Below are positions 43,586 to 52,823 of a stretch of 64,000 nucleotides of DNA, in pieces (the first letter of the stretch is position 1; every line of letters begins with the position of its first letter). This DNA is from JANQJD01 sp965601685 (GTDB taxonomy: Bacteria > Pseudomonadota > Alphaproteobacteria > Rhodospirillales > Rhodospirillaceae). The DNA is taken from positions 124,001 to 188,000 of the forward strand of contig CBFCWI010000001.1 in assembly GCA_965601685.1 (NCBI GenBank), given 5' to 3'. The notes beneath the pieces were generated by a model. The model was not told where the DNA came from, did no database searches, and saw nothing but the letters and a program-made list of their open reading frames with translations. The position numbers and the translations under genes were made by a program.

Positions 43586-45232
43586 TTAGGTCACTACATT
43601 CGGCTGCTCGCGACCGGTGCGCTTTTTTATCTCAGCCAGTTCATTAGCGAGCCGCACCAATTCAGAGAGAGTTTCCTGAGTATTCTGATTATGATGAACG
43701 GGATCAGGTTCGTATTTCTCAATATAGACTCTGAGTGTCGCGCCTTCTGTTCCTGTACCCGATAATCGGAATACAATTCTCGAACCATCAGTAAAAAGCA
43801 CCCGCACACCCTGTCCTGTGGCAACACTGCCATCGACCGGATCAGTGTAACGGAAATCATCACCGCGTGTAACCGTCAAGGAACCTCTCACGCGACCAGC
43901 GAGACCTGGAACAGTCATCTTGAGCTGTTCCATCATAACATCAGCAGCGACACTATCGATTCCCTCGTAATCGTGGCGGGAATAGTAATGCCGTCCGTAA
44001 TCCCGCCAATGGGTTCTGACAATATCAGCGACCGATTCACGTCTCACAGAGAGAATATTGAGCCACATTAGCACTGCCCAAACACCGTCCTTTTCACGAA
44101 CGTGATTGGAGCCGGTGCCGAAGCTCTCTTCTCCACACAGCGTGACTGATCCAGCGTCGAGCAGATTGCCAAAGAATTTCCATCCTGTAGGCGTTTCGTA
44201 AAAGTGAATATTCTTTGTACGAGCGACAATATCTACAGCACTACTAGTTGGCATAGAACGCGCCACACCGGCCAGGCCATCGGCATACCCAGGAGTCAAG
44301 TGGGCGTTGGCGGCCAGAATCGCCAGGCTGTCCGACGGTGTCACAAAGGACATGCAGCCGAGAATCATATTACGGTCGCCGTCTCCGTCAGAAGCAGCAC
44401 CAAAATCAGGGGCATCAGGCCTGTATAACGTCTTTACCAGATCGCGGGCATGAACCAGATTAGGGTCTGGGTGATGGCCACCGAAGTCCTCAAGCGGCAT
44501 AGCATTCATCACAGTGCCGACTGGAGCGCCCAGCATATCCTCCAGAATCACCTTAGCATACGGTCCAGTCACTGCACTCATGGCATCAAAGCGCATGCGG
44601 AAACCGGATCGGAATAAATCTCTGATGCGGTTGAAATCGAACAGAGTTTGCATCAGTGCAGCATAATCGCGTACAGGGTCAATGACCTCGACTGTCATGT
44701 CACCAAGGGTTCGCTGGCCGATGGCATCAATATCCACATCGGGCATTGCCAGGATCCTGTAGGAATCGATTACCCTGGTACGGGCATAGATAGCATCAGT
44801 TACCTTCTCTGGAGCAGGGCCGCCGTTAGCGATGTTGTATTTAATACCAAAATCTTCTTGCGGCCCGCCGGGGTTGTGGCTGGCAGACAGAACGATACCA
44901 CCAAATGCCTGATATTTGCGAATCATACCGCTTGCTGCGGGTGTAGAGAGGATCCCCCCTTGCCCAACTAGGCAACGCCCAAATCCATTAGCGGCAGCCA
45001 TTTTCAGAATCACCTGCACTGCATGGCGATTGAAAAAGCGCCCATCCCCGCCGACGACAAGCGTTTGATTAGCAACGCTCTCGAGAGAATCAAATATAGC
45101 CTGAATGAAATTCTCGAGATAATGCGGCTGCTGAAAGACCGTGACTTTCTTGCGTAGCCCCGATGTACCCGGCTTCTGACCAGAGAACGGTACCGTGGCG
45201 ACGGTGCGGAGGATCGTCATGTGGGCAATCAT
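43586..45232 (-). CDS. pgm: Phosphoglucomutase (alpha-D-glucose)
   Basis: Interconverts glucose 1- and 6-phosphate, feeding UDP/ADP-glucose and polysaccharide synthesis. The 548 residues are full length for the PGM1 type. The phosphoserine is S118 in LSASHNPGGP, the Mg loop SDGDGDRN follows, then GEESFGTGS and the C-terminal FRLSGTGTEGATLRVY. AAAGG lies 7 nt before the ATG at 45232; an in-frame ATG at 45220 is an alternative. With the GT4 synthase at 35 kb it suggests storage- or surface-glucan metabolism (inference). Confidence 0.95.
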   Translation of the reverse strand: MIAHMTILRTVATVPFSGQKPGTSGLRKKVTVFQQPHYLENFIQAIFDSLESVANQTLVVGGDGRFFNRHAVQVILKMAAANGFGRCLVGQGGILSTPAASGMIRKYQAFGGIVLSASHNPGGPQEDFGIKYNIANGGPAPEKVTDAIYARTRVIDSYRILAMPDVDIDAIGQRTLGDMTVEVIDPVRDYAALMQTLFDFNRIRDLFRSGFRMRFDAMSAVTGPYAKVILEDMLGAPVGTVMNAMPLEDFGGHHPDPNLVHARDLVKTLYRPDAPDFGAASDGDGDRNMILGCMSFVTPSDSLAILAANAHLTPGYADGLAGVARSMPTSSAVDIVARTKNIHFYETPTGWKFFGNLLDAGSVTLCGEESFGTGSNHVREKDGVWAVLMWLNILSVRRESVADIVRTHWRDYGRHYYSRHDYEGIDSVAADVMMEQLKMTVPGLAGRVRGSLTVTRGDDFRYTDPVDGSVATGQGVRVLFTDGSRIVFRLSGTGTEGATLRVYIEKYEPDPVHHNQNTQETLSELVRLANELAEIKKRTGREQPNVVT

Positions 45233-45401
45233 GTTTTTGCCTTTCCCTCACAGATGGCATGGCGTGTCACTTGGACAGATACGTTACCAGAAAAAGCAGC
45301 CATCTGTGTGGAGAAGCTCTCCTGTCAGAGAGCAATTGCAAGGGTTGTATTGTCATAGATATTATGGCGCCATTCCACCTTCTGAAGCACAGTCTGGTCG
45401 G

Positions 45402-46166
45402 TTAGGACAGAGGACGCAGGCGTCGGAAGGCGCGAAGGCTCAGGGGAAGGCTGGCTAGATACAGCAGTCCTAGAACGCTGAGTGTCGTCCAAGGCTCTGT
45501 AACCAGGAAGGCTGCCAACATCCCGACTAACAGCATCACCGGTAGTACGTAACGGTGTTGCACACGGACCCTTCTAAAGCTATAAGTAGGAATGCGACTT
45601 ATTTCAAGTAATGAAACGCTTACTAAAAAGATAGACGCTACTAAAGGATGCCTCAACCAATCGAGTCTATATTGAAACCAAACTATCATGGGTAGAAGCA
45701 CAATACCAGCACCAGCCGGCGTTGGCACGCCGATGAAAAAGCTATGAACAAAAGGTGGTGGATCAGGTGTTCCTGCCATAGTGTTAAAGCGGGCTAGTCG
45801 TAAAGCAGCACAGACTGGAAATAAGAGCACCAGTGCCCAACCGAGGCCACCTGCGTTTTGCATTGTCCACAGATAGATCAGCAGAGCGGGAGCAACACCG
45901 AATCCGACAAAATCCGACAAAGAATCAAGTTCAGCGCCGAACTTTGATGTCCCACGCAACAGGCGTGCTATTCGTCCATCCAAACCGTCGAACACAGCAG
46001 CAATGCCGATGGCGATGATCGCCTTCTCCCACTCCTCGTGCAGTCCATAGCGTATCGCGGTCACACCAGCACATAAGGCAAAGAGTGTCAGAATATTCGG
46101 GATCATTCTATTGATAGATAAGTCTTTCAAATCTCTCAGGCGTGCGGGCCGATTGGAGCGGAACAT
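45402..46166 (-). CDS. pssA: CDP-diacylglycerol-serine O-phosphatidyltransferase
   Basis: Membrane enzyme making phosphatidylserine. The CDP-alcohol phosphotransferase motif D63-G64-x2-A67-R68-x8-G77-x3-D81-x3-D85 is complete. The 254 residues have several membrane segments. It lies 9 nt after psd, so PS is made and decarboxylated from one operon to give phosphatidylethanolamine. The last 20 residues are Arg/Leu-rich. Confidence 0.95.
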   Translation of the reverse strand: MFRSNRPARLRDLKDLSINRMIPNILTLFALCAGVTAIRYGLHEEWEKAIIAIGIAAVFDGLDGRIARLLRGTSKFGAELDSLSDFVGFGVAPALLIYLWTMQNAGGLGWALVLLFPVCAALRLARFNTMAGTPDPPPFVHSFFIGVPTPAGAGIVLLPMIVWFQYRLDWLRHPLVASIFLVSVSLLEISRIPTYSFRRVRVQHRYVLPVMLLVGMLAAFLVTEPWTTLSVLGLLYLASLPLSLRAFRRLRPLS

Positions 46167-46175
46167 GTCAGCAGA

Positions 46176-46910
46176 TTACTCCCTGGTCATAGGGGAGAGT
46201 GGTAAGTATGCTAAGTCCGCAATGACGGTCTCGCCAGCCATGGTTGGCTGGCCCACTGAAACCAGAGACGTAACACCCTCAGGTAAATAAACGTCCACCC
46301 GGCTGCCGAAGCGAATCAGGCCAAACCGCTCGCCAGCCTGCACTGTCATCCCTTCCTGTAGATCACAGCGGATGCGGCGGGCTACCAGGCCAGCAATCTG
46401 TACAAATGCTAGATCGCGGCCATCGGGCAGAGCTAAACGTACCGCCAGACGTTCGTTGCCTTCACTGGCCTTGTCAAACGAAGCGTTGACGAATCGGCCT
46501 GGCCGGTACGCTGTTTGCAGCACCATCCCATCTGCTGGCACACGGTTGACATGACAGTTGAAGAGACTCATGAACACGCTAACCCGCACTCTAGAATCGT
46601 GTCCCATGCCGAGTTCTGGCGGAGGCGGCGCCATCAGGATTGTCTGGACAACACCGTCCGCTGGACTGATGAGGAGGCCTGTTCGGCTAGGCGTGATGCG
46701 CGGCGGGTCACGAAAAAAATAAAGACACCACACCGTCAAGGCCAGACCAGGAATGGTCAGTGGCCACCACCATAGGGCACAGAGTGTAGAGCAAAGAGCA
46801 AAAAAAGCTATAAATCGCCAACCATCCGGGTGAATACGGGGCAACAAGTAGTGGGTCAAAGATACCGTCCTGACGGCCGTCATGTCAGTGGAGTCGTAAT
46901 CGGTGTCCAT
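46176..46910 (-). CDS. psd: Phosphatidylserine decarboxylase
   Basis: Pyruvoyl-dependent enzyme converting phosphatidylserine to phosphatidylethanolamine. At about 244 residues it is the short, alphaproteobacterial type. The self-cleavage site is the Gly-Ser of IRFGSRVDVYLPEG near the C-terminus, and SPADGVVQ plus FMSLFNCHVNR are conserved. A hydrophobic N-terminal stretch anchors it. Start: ATG at 46910 or the preceding GTG at 46913; ATG at 46883 is a shorter alternative. Confidence 0.95.
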   Translation of the reverse strand: MDTDYDSTDMTAVRTVSLTHYLLPRIHPDGWRFIAFFALCSTLCALWWWPLTIPGLALTVWCLYFFRDPPRITPSRTGLLISPADGVVQTILMAPPPPELGMGHDSRVRVSVFMSLFNCHVNRVPADGMVLQTAYRPGRFVNASFDKASEGNERLAVRLALPDGRDLAFVQIAGLVARRIRCDLQEGMTVQAGERFGLIRFGSRVDVYLPEGVTSLVSVGQPTMAGETVIADLAYLPLSPMTRE

Positions 46911-47201
46911 CACAGAAACCGTCTTTCCTCAAACATTGTCGCATAGTCAGCGGTGGGTTCCTCGCCGCCGCAGCAAGTCGCAATGTACAACGTCATATAC
47001 TCGCTCACAAGCGCAACGCCGGGTGTGACCCTGGAGGACACAAGCACGCTCATAGTGGATGTAGGATCTAGAGCGTTATGCATTATTATGCACTAGGCTA
47101 GCGGCCAGCGATCATGCGTTGCCTGGCAGTGTTGCGAGAAGATAACGTTTCTGCCATGATTCCCTCTTTGCCAACAAGGAGAGCGTGAGGAGAGTGTAGA
47201 C

Positions 47202-47453
47202 ATGGGTTCCTGGAGCATTGGGCATTGGATTGTCGTTCTTCTAGTCATATTACTGCTGTTTGGAGCTGGCAAAATTCCTCATCTCATGGGCGATATGGCT
47301 AGGGGTATAAAGGCCTTTAAGAAGGGTATGAAGGAAGAGGAAGAGGGCGCGGCATCACCTTCGCCGTCTGAAGAGCCCAAGGTATTGCTGCGAGAGCAGA
47401 CCGCTAACACGAGCGAGATGCAGAAGGACAGCAGAAACATAGTCCACAGCTAA
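47202..47453 (+). CDS. tatA: Sec-independent translocase TatA
   Basis: Pore-forming subunit of the twin-arginine translocase. The 83 residues have an N-terminal membrane helix (about 5-22) with LLFGAGKIPHLMGDMARGIKAF, the FG hinge and amphipathic helix, then an acidic tail. AGGAG is 9 nt before the ATG. It is first in tatABC. Confidence 0.96.
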   Translation: MGSWSIGHWIVVLLVILLLFGAGKIPHLMGDMARGIKAFKKGMKEEEEGAASPSPSEEPKVLLREQTANTSEMQKDSRNIVHS

Positions 47454-47482
47454 GTGCGGGCGGCTGCAGGACTGGCATAGCG

Positions 47483-47917
47483 ATGTTCGATTTCAGTATT
47501 TCGGAAATGTTGGTGGTCGTGGTAGTGATTCTGATCGCTATCGGTCCGAGGGATCTGCCGCGTGCCCTTCACACAGTAGGACGTTGGGTGAGCAGAGCAC
47601 GGGCCATGGCCAGTGAGTTTCATCGCCATATTGATGATATGGTACATGAGGTAGAACTAGAAGAGTTCCATCGTAAGTCTGAAGACCTCAATCGCAAGAG
47701 CCTAACGCAAATGCTGGAAAATGTTGTTGATTCCGATGGAAAGATACGTCGTGGCTTGGAACTTCCGGATTTCGACGCATCTGATCTTAACAAAGAAGGC
47801 ACAATAAAAAATAAGACGCCGCTTCAGCAGCAGCCGTCACCATCATGCTCTCCGCTCCAGTCCCCTCCTACCAGTTCTGTTACCCTGGAAGGCGACCATG
47901 CCCCAGAGCCCCGATAA
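47483..47917 (+). CDS. tatB: Sec-independent translocase TatB
   Basis: TatB with TatC recognises twin-arginine signals. The 144 residues begin MFDFSISEMLVVVVVILIAI and continue GPRDLPRALHTVGRWVSRAR, then a long amphipathic helix and a disordered Pro/Ser/Gln tail. It ends inside tatC, a 20-nt overlap. Confidence 0.95.
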   Translation: MFDFSISEMLVVVVVILIAIGPRDLPRALHTVGRWVSRARAMASEFHRHIDDMVHEVELEEFHRKSEDLNRKSLTQMLENVVDSDGKIRRGLELPDFDASDLNKEGTIKNKTPLQQQPSPSCSPLQSPPTSSVTLEGDHAPEPR

Positions 47918-48701
47918 TGATCCTGAACAACACAGGATGCCATTGATAGAGCATTTGCTGGAATTAAGGCAGAGACTGCTTTTTACGGTCGCCTCTTTTC
48001 TTATAGCCTTTGTGGGTTGCTTCTATCTAGCAGGAGATATTTACAGCTTCCTGGTGCGTCCACTGGCAGTTGTTATGGAGGCTCATGGCGGTAGTCAGCG
48101 GATGATATACACTGCTGTCACAGAGGCTTTTGTCACCTATCTGAAAGTAGCAGCTTTCTCTGCTTTCGTTATAACCTTTCCCATTCTCGCGACACAATTG
48201 TGGCTGTTTATTGCACCGGGACTGTACAAACATGAGAAGAAGGTCTTCTTACCGTTTTTAGTAGCAACACCTATTTTATTTCTACTAGGAGCTGGTATTG
48301 TGTACGTGTTTGTTATGCCGCTGGCCTGGCATTATCTGCTCAGCTTCCAGAGCAGCGGTGCTGAGACAATGCTGCCTATCCAACTGGAGGCCAAGGTTTC
48401 CGAATATCTGGATGTGGTCATGACCCTGATGCTGGCCTTTGGTACTTGCTTTGAACTACCAGTGGCCTTAACTCTGATGGCAAAGGTAGGCCTGACCAGT
48501 GCGCAAGGACTAGTAGCAAAACGTCAGTTTGCTATTGTCGGTGTGTTTGTGGCCGCCGCCATCCTCACTCCCCCTGACGTGATCAGTCAGATTGGCCTTG
48601 CCTTGCCGTTAATCGGTCTCTACGAGCTCTCAATCCTCTCCTGCCGTTGGATCGAAGGGCAAAGAGCCAAGGATCAACAGGAAACAAAGCATCACAGATA
48701 G
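47898..48701 (+). CDS. tatC: Sec-independent translocase TatC
   Basis: Six-helix inner-membrane receptor for twin-arginine signal peptides. The 267 residues start with the cytoplasmic HRMPLIEHLLELRQRLL segment and contain YTAVTEAFVTYLKV, FIAPGLYKHEK and a C-terminal LTPPDVISQIGLALPLIGLYE. AAGG lies 5 nt before the ATG. tatABC followed by serS and surE is a conserved alphaproteobacterial order. Confidence 0.97.
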   Translation: MPQSPDNDPEQHRMPLIEHLLELRQRLLFTVASFLIAFVGCFYLAGDIYSFLVRPLAVVMEAHGGSQRMIYTAVTEAFVTYLKVAAFSAFVITFPILATQLWLFIAPGLYKHEKKVFLPFLVATPILFLLGAGIVYVFVMPLAWHYLLSFQSSGAETMLPIQLEAKVSEYLDVVMTLMLAFGTCFELPVALTLMAKVGLTSAQGLVAKRQFAIVGVFVAAAILTPPDVISQIGLALPLIGLYELSILSCRWIEGQRAKDQQETKHHR

Positions 48702-48818
48702 CCTTTTCACAAGCTCTGTCTCCCATGTCTCCCTTCCCCCATTTCTAGGCTATGGACGACACTGGATCGGCAGCGTATAAGCATTCAGACGGGTAAGAGG
48801 ATACGGATACTATACCTC

Positions 48819-50120
48819 ATGTTTGATATCAAGTGGATCCGGGAGAATCCAGATGCCTTTGACCATGGACTGGCACGACGTGGTCTCGCTCCCATGGCAG
48901 AAAAGGTACTGGCCTTGGACAAGGCTCGCCGTGCGGCTCAGACTCATATCCAGTTTCTCCGTAGGCAACGCAATCAACTGTCCAAGGAGATTGGCATAGC
49001 TCACCGCAACGGTCAGGGGCAGGAGACTACTGCTACCTTGCTGGCACGGGGAGCAGCGGGCAAGGATGCGCAAACCGAAAAGACTACTACTCACTGTGTC
49101 GGCCGGCTTACTGATGAGCTGGAAGGACCGCAAGGGTTGTTAATGAGCCTTCCTAACCTGCCTGCAGAAGATGTGCCAAACGGTACAGATGATTGTGCTA
49201 ATGTTGAGCTACGTCGAGTCGGCCTGGCACAGAGCCTCGCGTTTTCCCCCAAAGGGCATGATACGATTGGAATCGCTCTTGGTCTCATGGATTTCGAGCG
49301 CGCAAGCAGGCTCTCTGGTGCTCGTTTTGTGATTCTCAAAGGTGTCCTCGCTCGGCTTGAGCGAGCCCTCGCTGCCTTTATGCTTGATTTGCATACAACA
49401 GAATTTGGCTACGTCGAGATTAGCCCGCCTGCTCTAGTCCACGACAAGGCGCTGCGCGGCACTGGCCAGTTGCCGAAATTTTCGGCTGATCTCTTCCATA
49501 CCGATGACCGTCTTTGGCTGATCCCAACTGCTGAGGTCCCGCTCACGAACCTAGTGGCAGGAGAGATTCTGGAGGAGTCTGTCTTGCCTTTGCGCTATAC
49601 AGCCGTGACGTTGTGCTTTCGCTCAGAAGCCGGAGCGGCCGGCAAGGAGAGCCGCGGTATGTTCCGCCAGCATCAGTTCACTAAGGTTGAACTTGTGAGC
49701 ATTACGCATCCAGAGCAGTCTGAGGTTGAACACCGGCGGATGACTGCTTGTGCCGAGGAAGTACTGAAACGGTTGGGACTGCCGTACCGGGTCGTGGTGC
49801 TCTGCACAGGCGACATGGGTTTTTGCGCCTACCGGACGTATGATATCGAAGTCTGGCTACCAGGACAGGGACGCTATCGCGAAATTTCGAGCTGCTCTCA
49901 CTGCAGAGACTTTCAGGCCCGGCGTATGAACGCCCGTTTCCGTCCAACAGGCGCAAAAGATACGCGTTTTGTACATACTCTCAACGGCTCAGGCCTTGCG
50001 GTTGGCCGTACACTGGTGGCCGTGCTGGAGAACTATCAACAGGAAGACGGAACGGTCGTCGTACCGGAGGTTTTGCGTCCCTACATGGGCGGACAGGAGA
50101 TCATAGCACCACATGTGTGA
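48819..50120 (+). CDS. serS: Seryl-tRNA synthetase
   Basis: Class II synthetase charging tRNA-Ser. The 433 residues start MFDIKWIRENPDAFDHGLARRG, with a coiled-coil tRNA-binding arm at about 30-100. Catalytic motifs 2 (LCFRSEAGAAGKESRGMFRQHQF) and 3 (TLNGSGLAVGRTLVAVLENY) are intact; TAEVPLTNLV binds serine. The tip of the coiled coil (TLLARGAAGKDAQTEKTTTH) is diverged from relatives. It overlaps the longest surE frame by 8 nt. Confidence 0.97.
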   Translation: MFDIKWIRENPDAFDHGLARRGLAPMAEKVLALDKARRAAQTHIQFLRRQRNQLSKEIGIAHRNGQGQETTATLLARGAAGKDAQTEKTTTHCVGRLTDELEGPQGLLMSLPNLPAEDVPNGTDDCANVELRRVGLAQSLAFSPKGHDTIGIALGLMDFERASRLSGARFVILKGVLARLERALAAFMLDLHTTEFGYVEISPPALVHDKALRGTGQLPKFSADLFHTDDRLWLIPTAEVPLTNLVAGEILEESVLPLRYTAVTLCFRSEAGAAGKESRGMFRQHQFTKVELVSITHPEQSEVEHRRMTACAEEVLKRLGLPYRVVVLCTGDMGFCAYRTYDIEVWLPGQGRYREISSCSHCRDFQARRMNARFRPTGAKDTRFVHTLNGSGLAVGRTLVAVLENYQQEDGTVVVPEVLRPYMGGQEIIAPHV

Positions 50121-50142
50121 ATCCATTGCTAATCCTGGCCAG

Positions 50143-50913
50143 ATGCGGATCCTGATTTGTAATGATGATGGTATTGACGCTCAGGGCCTCTACTTGCTGG
50201 AAAAGATCGCTCGTACCTTCAGCGAAGATGTCTGGGTGGTAGCTCCGGAAACTGAGCAGAGTGGTGCAAGTCACTCCCTCACGTTGCACAGGCCATTACG
50301 ACTCCGTACACGCGACACGCGTCATTACACTATAGATGGCACTCCCAGTGATTGTGTTCTCTTGGCAATCAACAGATTACTGCAGGATCATAAACCAGAC
50401 CTAGTACTCGCAGGTATTAATTGTGGCGGTAATCTAGGCGAGGATGTACATTACTCAGGTACAGTGGCAGCAGCTATGGAGGGGACGCTGTTAGGCATAC
50501 GCGCTCTCGCCCTGTCTCAGGTATTCACCGCCCCCTGGCCAGTCCGTTGGGACACGGCAGAGAGGTTTTTACCTGGAATCCTCCGCGCGGTCATCGGGGG
50601 ACCATGGGATCGAAATGTGCTTCTCAATGTTAACTTCCCAGACGTAGACCCAGACGCAGTCAGCGGCGTTGCAATCGTGCATCAGGGCAAGCGCAAAATT
50701 GGGGACTATTTGGAGGAAAGAGTGGATCCTCGGGGGCGGCCATACATTTGGATCAGTGGCCAGCGTCGGGAGGATCGCCATAAGCCTGGCACAGATCTTG
50801 AAGCCATCTGCCGTGGCGCGATCACAATTACACCATTAGTCGTAGATTGGACTCATGTGCCAACCCTGGAAGCTTTGCAGGAGACTTTTTGTGCGTTCCA
50901 AAAAGACAGTTAA
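50143..50913 (+). CDS. surE: 5'/3'-nucleotidase SurE
   Basis: Metal-dependent nucleotide/polyphosphate phosphatase. The 256-residue form starts MRILICNDDGIDAQG with the metal-binding Asp pair; GTPSDCVLLAI, GINCGGNLGEDVHYSGTVAAAMEG and VNFPD are family motifs. The frame also opens at 50113 inside the end of serS; 50143 is preferred by family length, though neither has a good ribosome site. pcm, often next, is missing; the oxidase-like trio follows. Confidence 0.94.
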   Translation: MRILICNDDGIDAQGLYLLEKIARTFSEDVWVVAPETEQSGASHSLTLHRPLRLRTRDTRHYTIDGTPSDCVLLAINRLLQDHKPDLVLAGINCGGNLGEDVHYSGTVAAAMEGTLLGIRALALSQVFTAPWPVRWDTAERFLPGILRAVIGGPWDRNVLLNVNFPDVDPDAVSGVAIVHQGKRKIGDYLEERVDPRGRPYIWISGQRREDRHKPGTDLEAICRGAITITPLVVDWTHVPTLEALQETFCAFQKDS

Positions 50914-50985
50914 AAACTGTAGAATGAACAGAGTAGATAGAAGTACAAACGGATTTTAAAAGATGGTAGATGGTAGTGCAGACAG

Positions 50986-51408
50986 ATGCAGCTCTCCTCT
51001 TTCCTTCCTCATTTCAACGCCACCCTTAATGCCGTAACGACGGTTCTACTCATCGCCGGTTTTATGTTCATCCGCAGTGGCAAACAACATATGCACCGTA
51101 TGATGATGCTGACGGCTCTCACTGTCTCGGCTCTCTTCCTCGTTAGCTACCTCGTTTACCATTTCACGGCACCGGTTCTAGTATTCCCAGGTGAGAACTG
51201 GACACGACCCCTTTACTACACCATCATGATTACGCATATTATACTTGCAACGGTAGTGACACCGCTAGCAGGGATGACGGCTTGGTATGCCTTGCAGGGT
51301 CGTTACGGTAGGCACCGCATCTTGGCTCTTTGGACATTGCCAGTCTGGCTGTACGTGTCAGTCACCGGCATTATCATCTACGTAATCCTGTATCATGTCT
51401 ATGCATAA
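50986..51408 (+). CDS. DUF420 membrane protein
   Basis: A 140-residue protein with four or five membrane helices and the DUF420 pattern (FLPHFNATLNAVTTVLLIAGFMFIRSG at 6-32, YHFTAP, YYTIMITHIILAT). Relatives (YozB/CtaM-like) lie near terminal oxidases and are thought to help oxidase assembly; the function is not settled. It is immediately upstream of an oxidase subunit I-like gene (18 nt), which supports a linked role. Confidence 0.85.
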   Translation: MQLSSFLPHFNATLNAVTTVLLIAGFMFIRSGKQHMHRMMMLTALTVSALFLVSYLVYHFTAPVLVFPGENWTRPLYYTIMITHIILATVVTPLAGMTAWYALQGRYGRHRILALWTLPVWLYVSVTGIIIYVILYHVYA

Positions 51409-51425
51409 AGCACTTGCCACGCCCA

Positions 51426-52823
51426 ATGCAGCCCGAACAAGCTCCTAAGGCCTTTGTTGCTAGAACCGTTTCTGTACTGGGCCCTGCACTGACACGGGAA
51501 CTGAATGGCTGGGTAGGGCTCGCGGTAGCCGCCCTCGCAGTGGCTGGTCTATTGGCACTGGTGGCTGTCATAGCCCGCACACCGGGGTTACGGGAGTTCC
51601 TACCGTGGCCGTGGCAGGATTTTTTCCCAAAAATTGTCATTACGCATGTCGATTTTTCTATCATCATCTGGTTTCTAAGCATACTGGCCGCATTGGCACT
51701 GCTCGCTACGGCGCGTGTAACAGGTGGGAAGCCACGTTGGCCTGCTTTAGGCCCATTTGGCTTGATTGCAGTAGCAATCGGATTCACGCTAGTATTAGTA
51801 TCTTTTTTGTTTAACCTGGGGGACGCCTCTCTCAACAATTACGTGCCTGTTCTTATGCATCCTCTGTTCTACACTGGTCTTGGAGGACTAGCGATTGGTG
51901 TAGCGGGGGTGTTGATACGGTTGCTGCGCAGTTTACCAGGCAACACAGTTGGTTCCTTTGAGCACGGAGTCGCTGCTACCGGCACGACCTTCTTGATCGC
52001 TTTGCTCTGTTTTTGTCTTGCGTGGACAGCCCTGCCGGCTGGCACTGAGCGAGCATTGGCTCACGAGCGTCTCTTTTGGGGTGGTGGCCATATCCTTCAG
52101 TTTGTTAACACGATGCTCATGCTAGTGAGCTGGCGAGTCTTAACCGAACAGGCCGTTGCTAGAGAGATCCCACACTACTGGTTCGTCGGAACTTTGTGGA
52201 GCTTAACAGCTGCGGCTGCGTCCGGTATACTCTTGTATGGGGCGTTTGACGTACTCAGCAGCGAATACCGTGAAGCCTTTACTCAACTGCTGGGTTATGG
52301 CCTCTCGCTGCCGCCAACTGTGCTCGTAGTCATGACCACTGTGCGCCTGATTCAGGAACGGCCGGTCTGGCAGGACATCTCTACACTCGCCTTGCTGCTC
52401 TCACTGTTGCTGTTTGTGGTTGGTGGTATGCTAGGATATTTCCTGGGTGTTAGCGATACCCGTATACCGTCGCATTACCATGCTGTCATCAGCGGCGTGA
52501 ATCTGGCAGTGATGGGTTTAACCTTCACGCTGTTTCTGCCACTGCTACAACGGCCATGTCCAACGCCACAGGCAATACGCTGGTCTCTACTCCTGTATGG
52601 AGGGGGACAGCTCATACTTTCTGGCGGCATGTTCGCTGCCGGTATTGCTGGCGTGCCACGTAAGACCGCTGGTCTAGAACAGAACATCGATACCACCGTC
52701 AAACATGTTTATATGGTTGTTTATGGGGCTGGCGGCCTTATTGCTATCATAGGTGGTCTCCTCTTTGTATGGATGGCCGCGAAATGTTTATTATCACAGC
52801 AGAAAATTAGCGATGCCGGGTAA
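51426..52823 (+). CDS. Heme-copper oxidase subunit I-like protein lacking the CuB His-His pair
   Basis: A 465-residue membrane protein with about 12 helices, resembling B-type/NOR-like heme-copper oxidase subunit I. Retained: H74 (ITHVDFSI, candidate low-spin heme ligand), H222 in WGGGH (the first CuB His), H350 and H352 of SHYHAVISG (the heme His pair, H-x-H) and the GVPRK loop. Missing: the His-His dipeptide that completes CuB; the aligned place reads LLYG (269-272), and no HH occurs anywhere. The Tyr four residues after the first CuB His is Phe. Function in oxygen or NO reduction is therefore doubtful. The start at 51426 lacks a strong ribosome site. It overlaps the subunit II-like gene by 11 nt. 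Confidence 0.8.
   Translation: MQPEQAPKAFVARTVSVLGPALTRELNGWVGLAVAALAVAGLLALVAVIARTPGLREFLPWPWQDFFPKIVITHVDFSIIIWFLSILAALALLATARVTGGKPRWPALGPFGLIAVAIGFTLVLVSFLFNLGDASLNNYVPVLMHPLFYTGLGGLAIGVAGVLIRLLRSLPGNTVGSFEHGVAATGTTFLIALLCFCLAWTALPAGTERALAHERLFWGGGHILQFVNTMLMLVSWRVLTEQAVAREIPHYWFVGTLWSLTAAAASGILLYGAFDVLSSEYREAFTQLLGYGLSLPPTVLVVMTTVRLIQERPVWQDISTLALLLSLLLFVVGGMLGYFLGVSDTRIPSHYHAVISGVNLAVMGLTFTLFLPLLQRPCPTPQAIRWSLLLYGGGQLILSGGMFAAGIAGVPRKTAGLEQNIDTTVKHVYMVVYGAGGLIAIIGGLLFVWMAAKCLLSQQKISDAG

Noticed and set aside
45316..45333. GCTCTC-CTGTCA-GAGAGC hairpin between pgm and pssA
   Set aside because: Six-bp stem without T-tract; probably chance, effect on pssA-pgm unknown.
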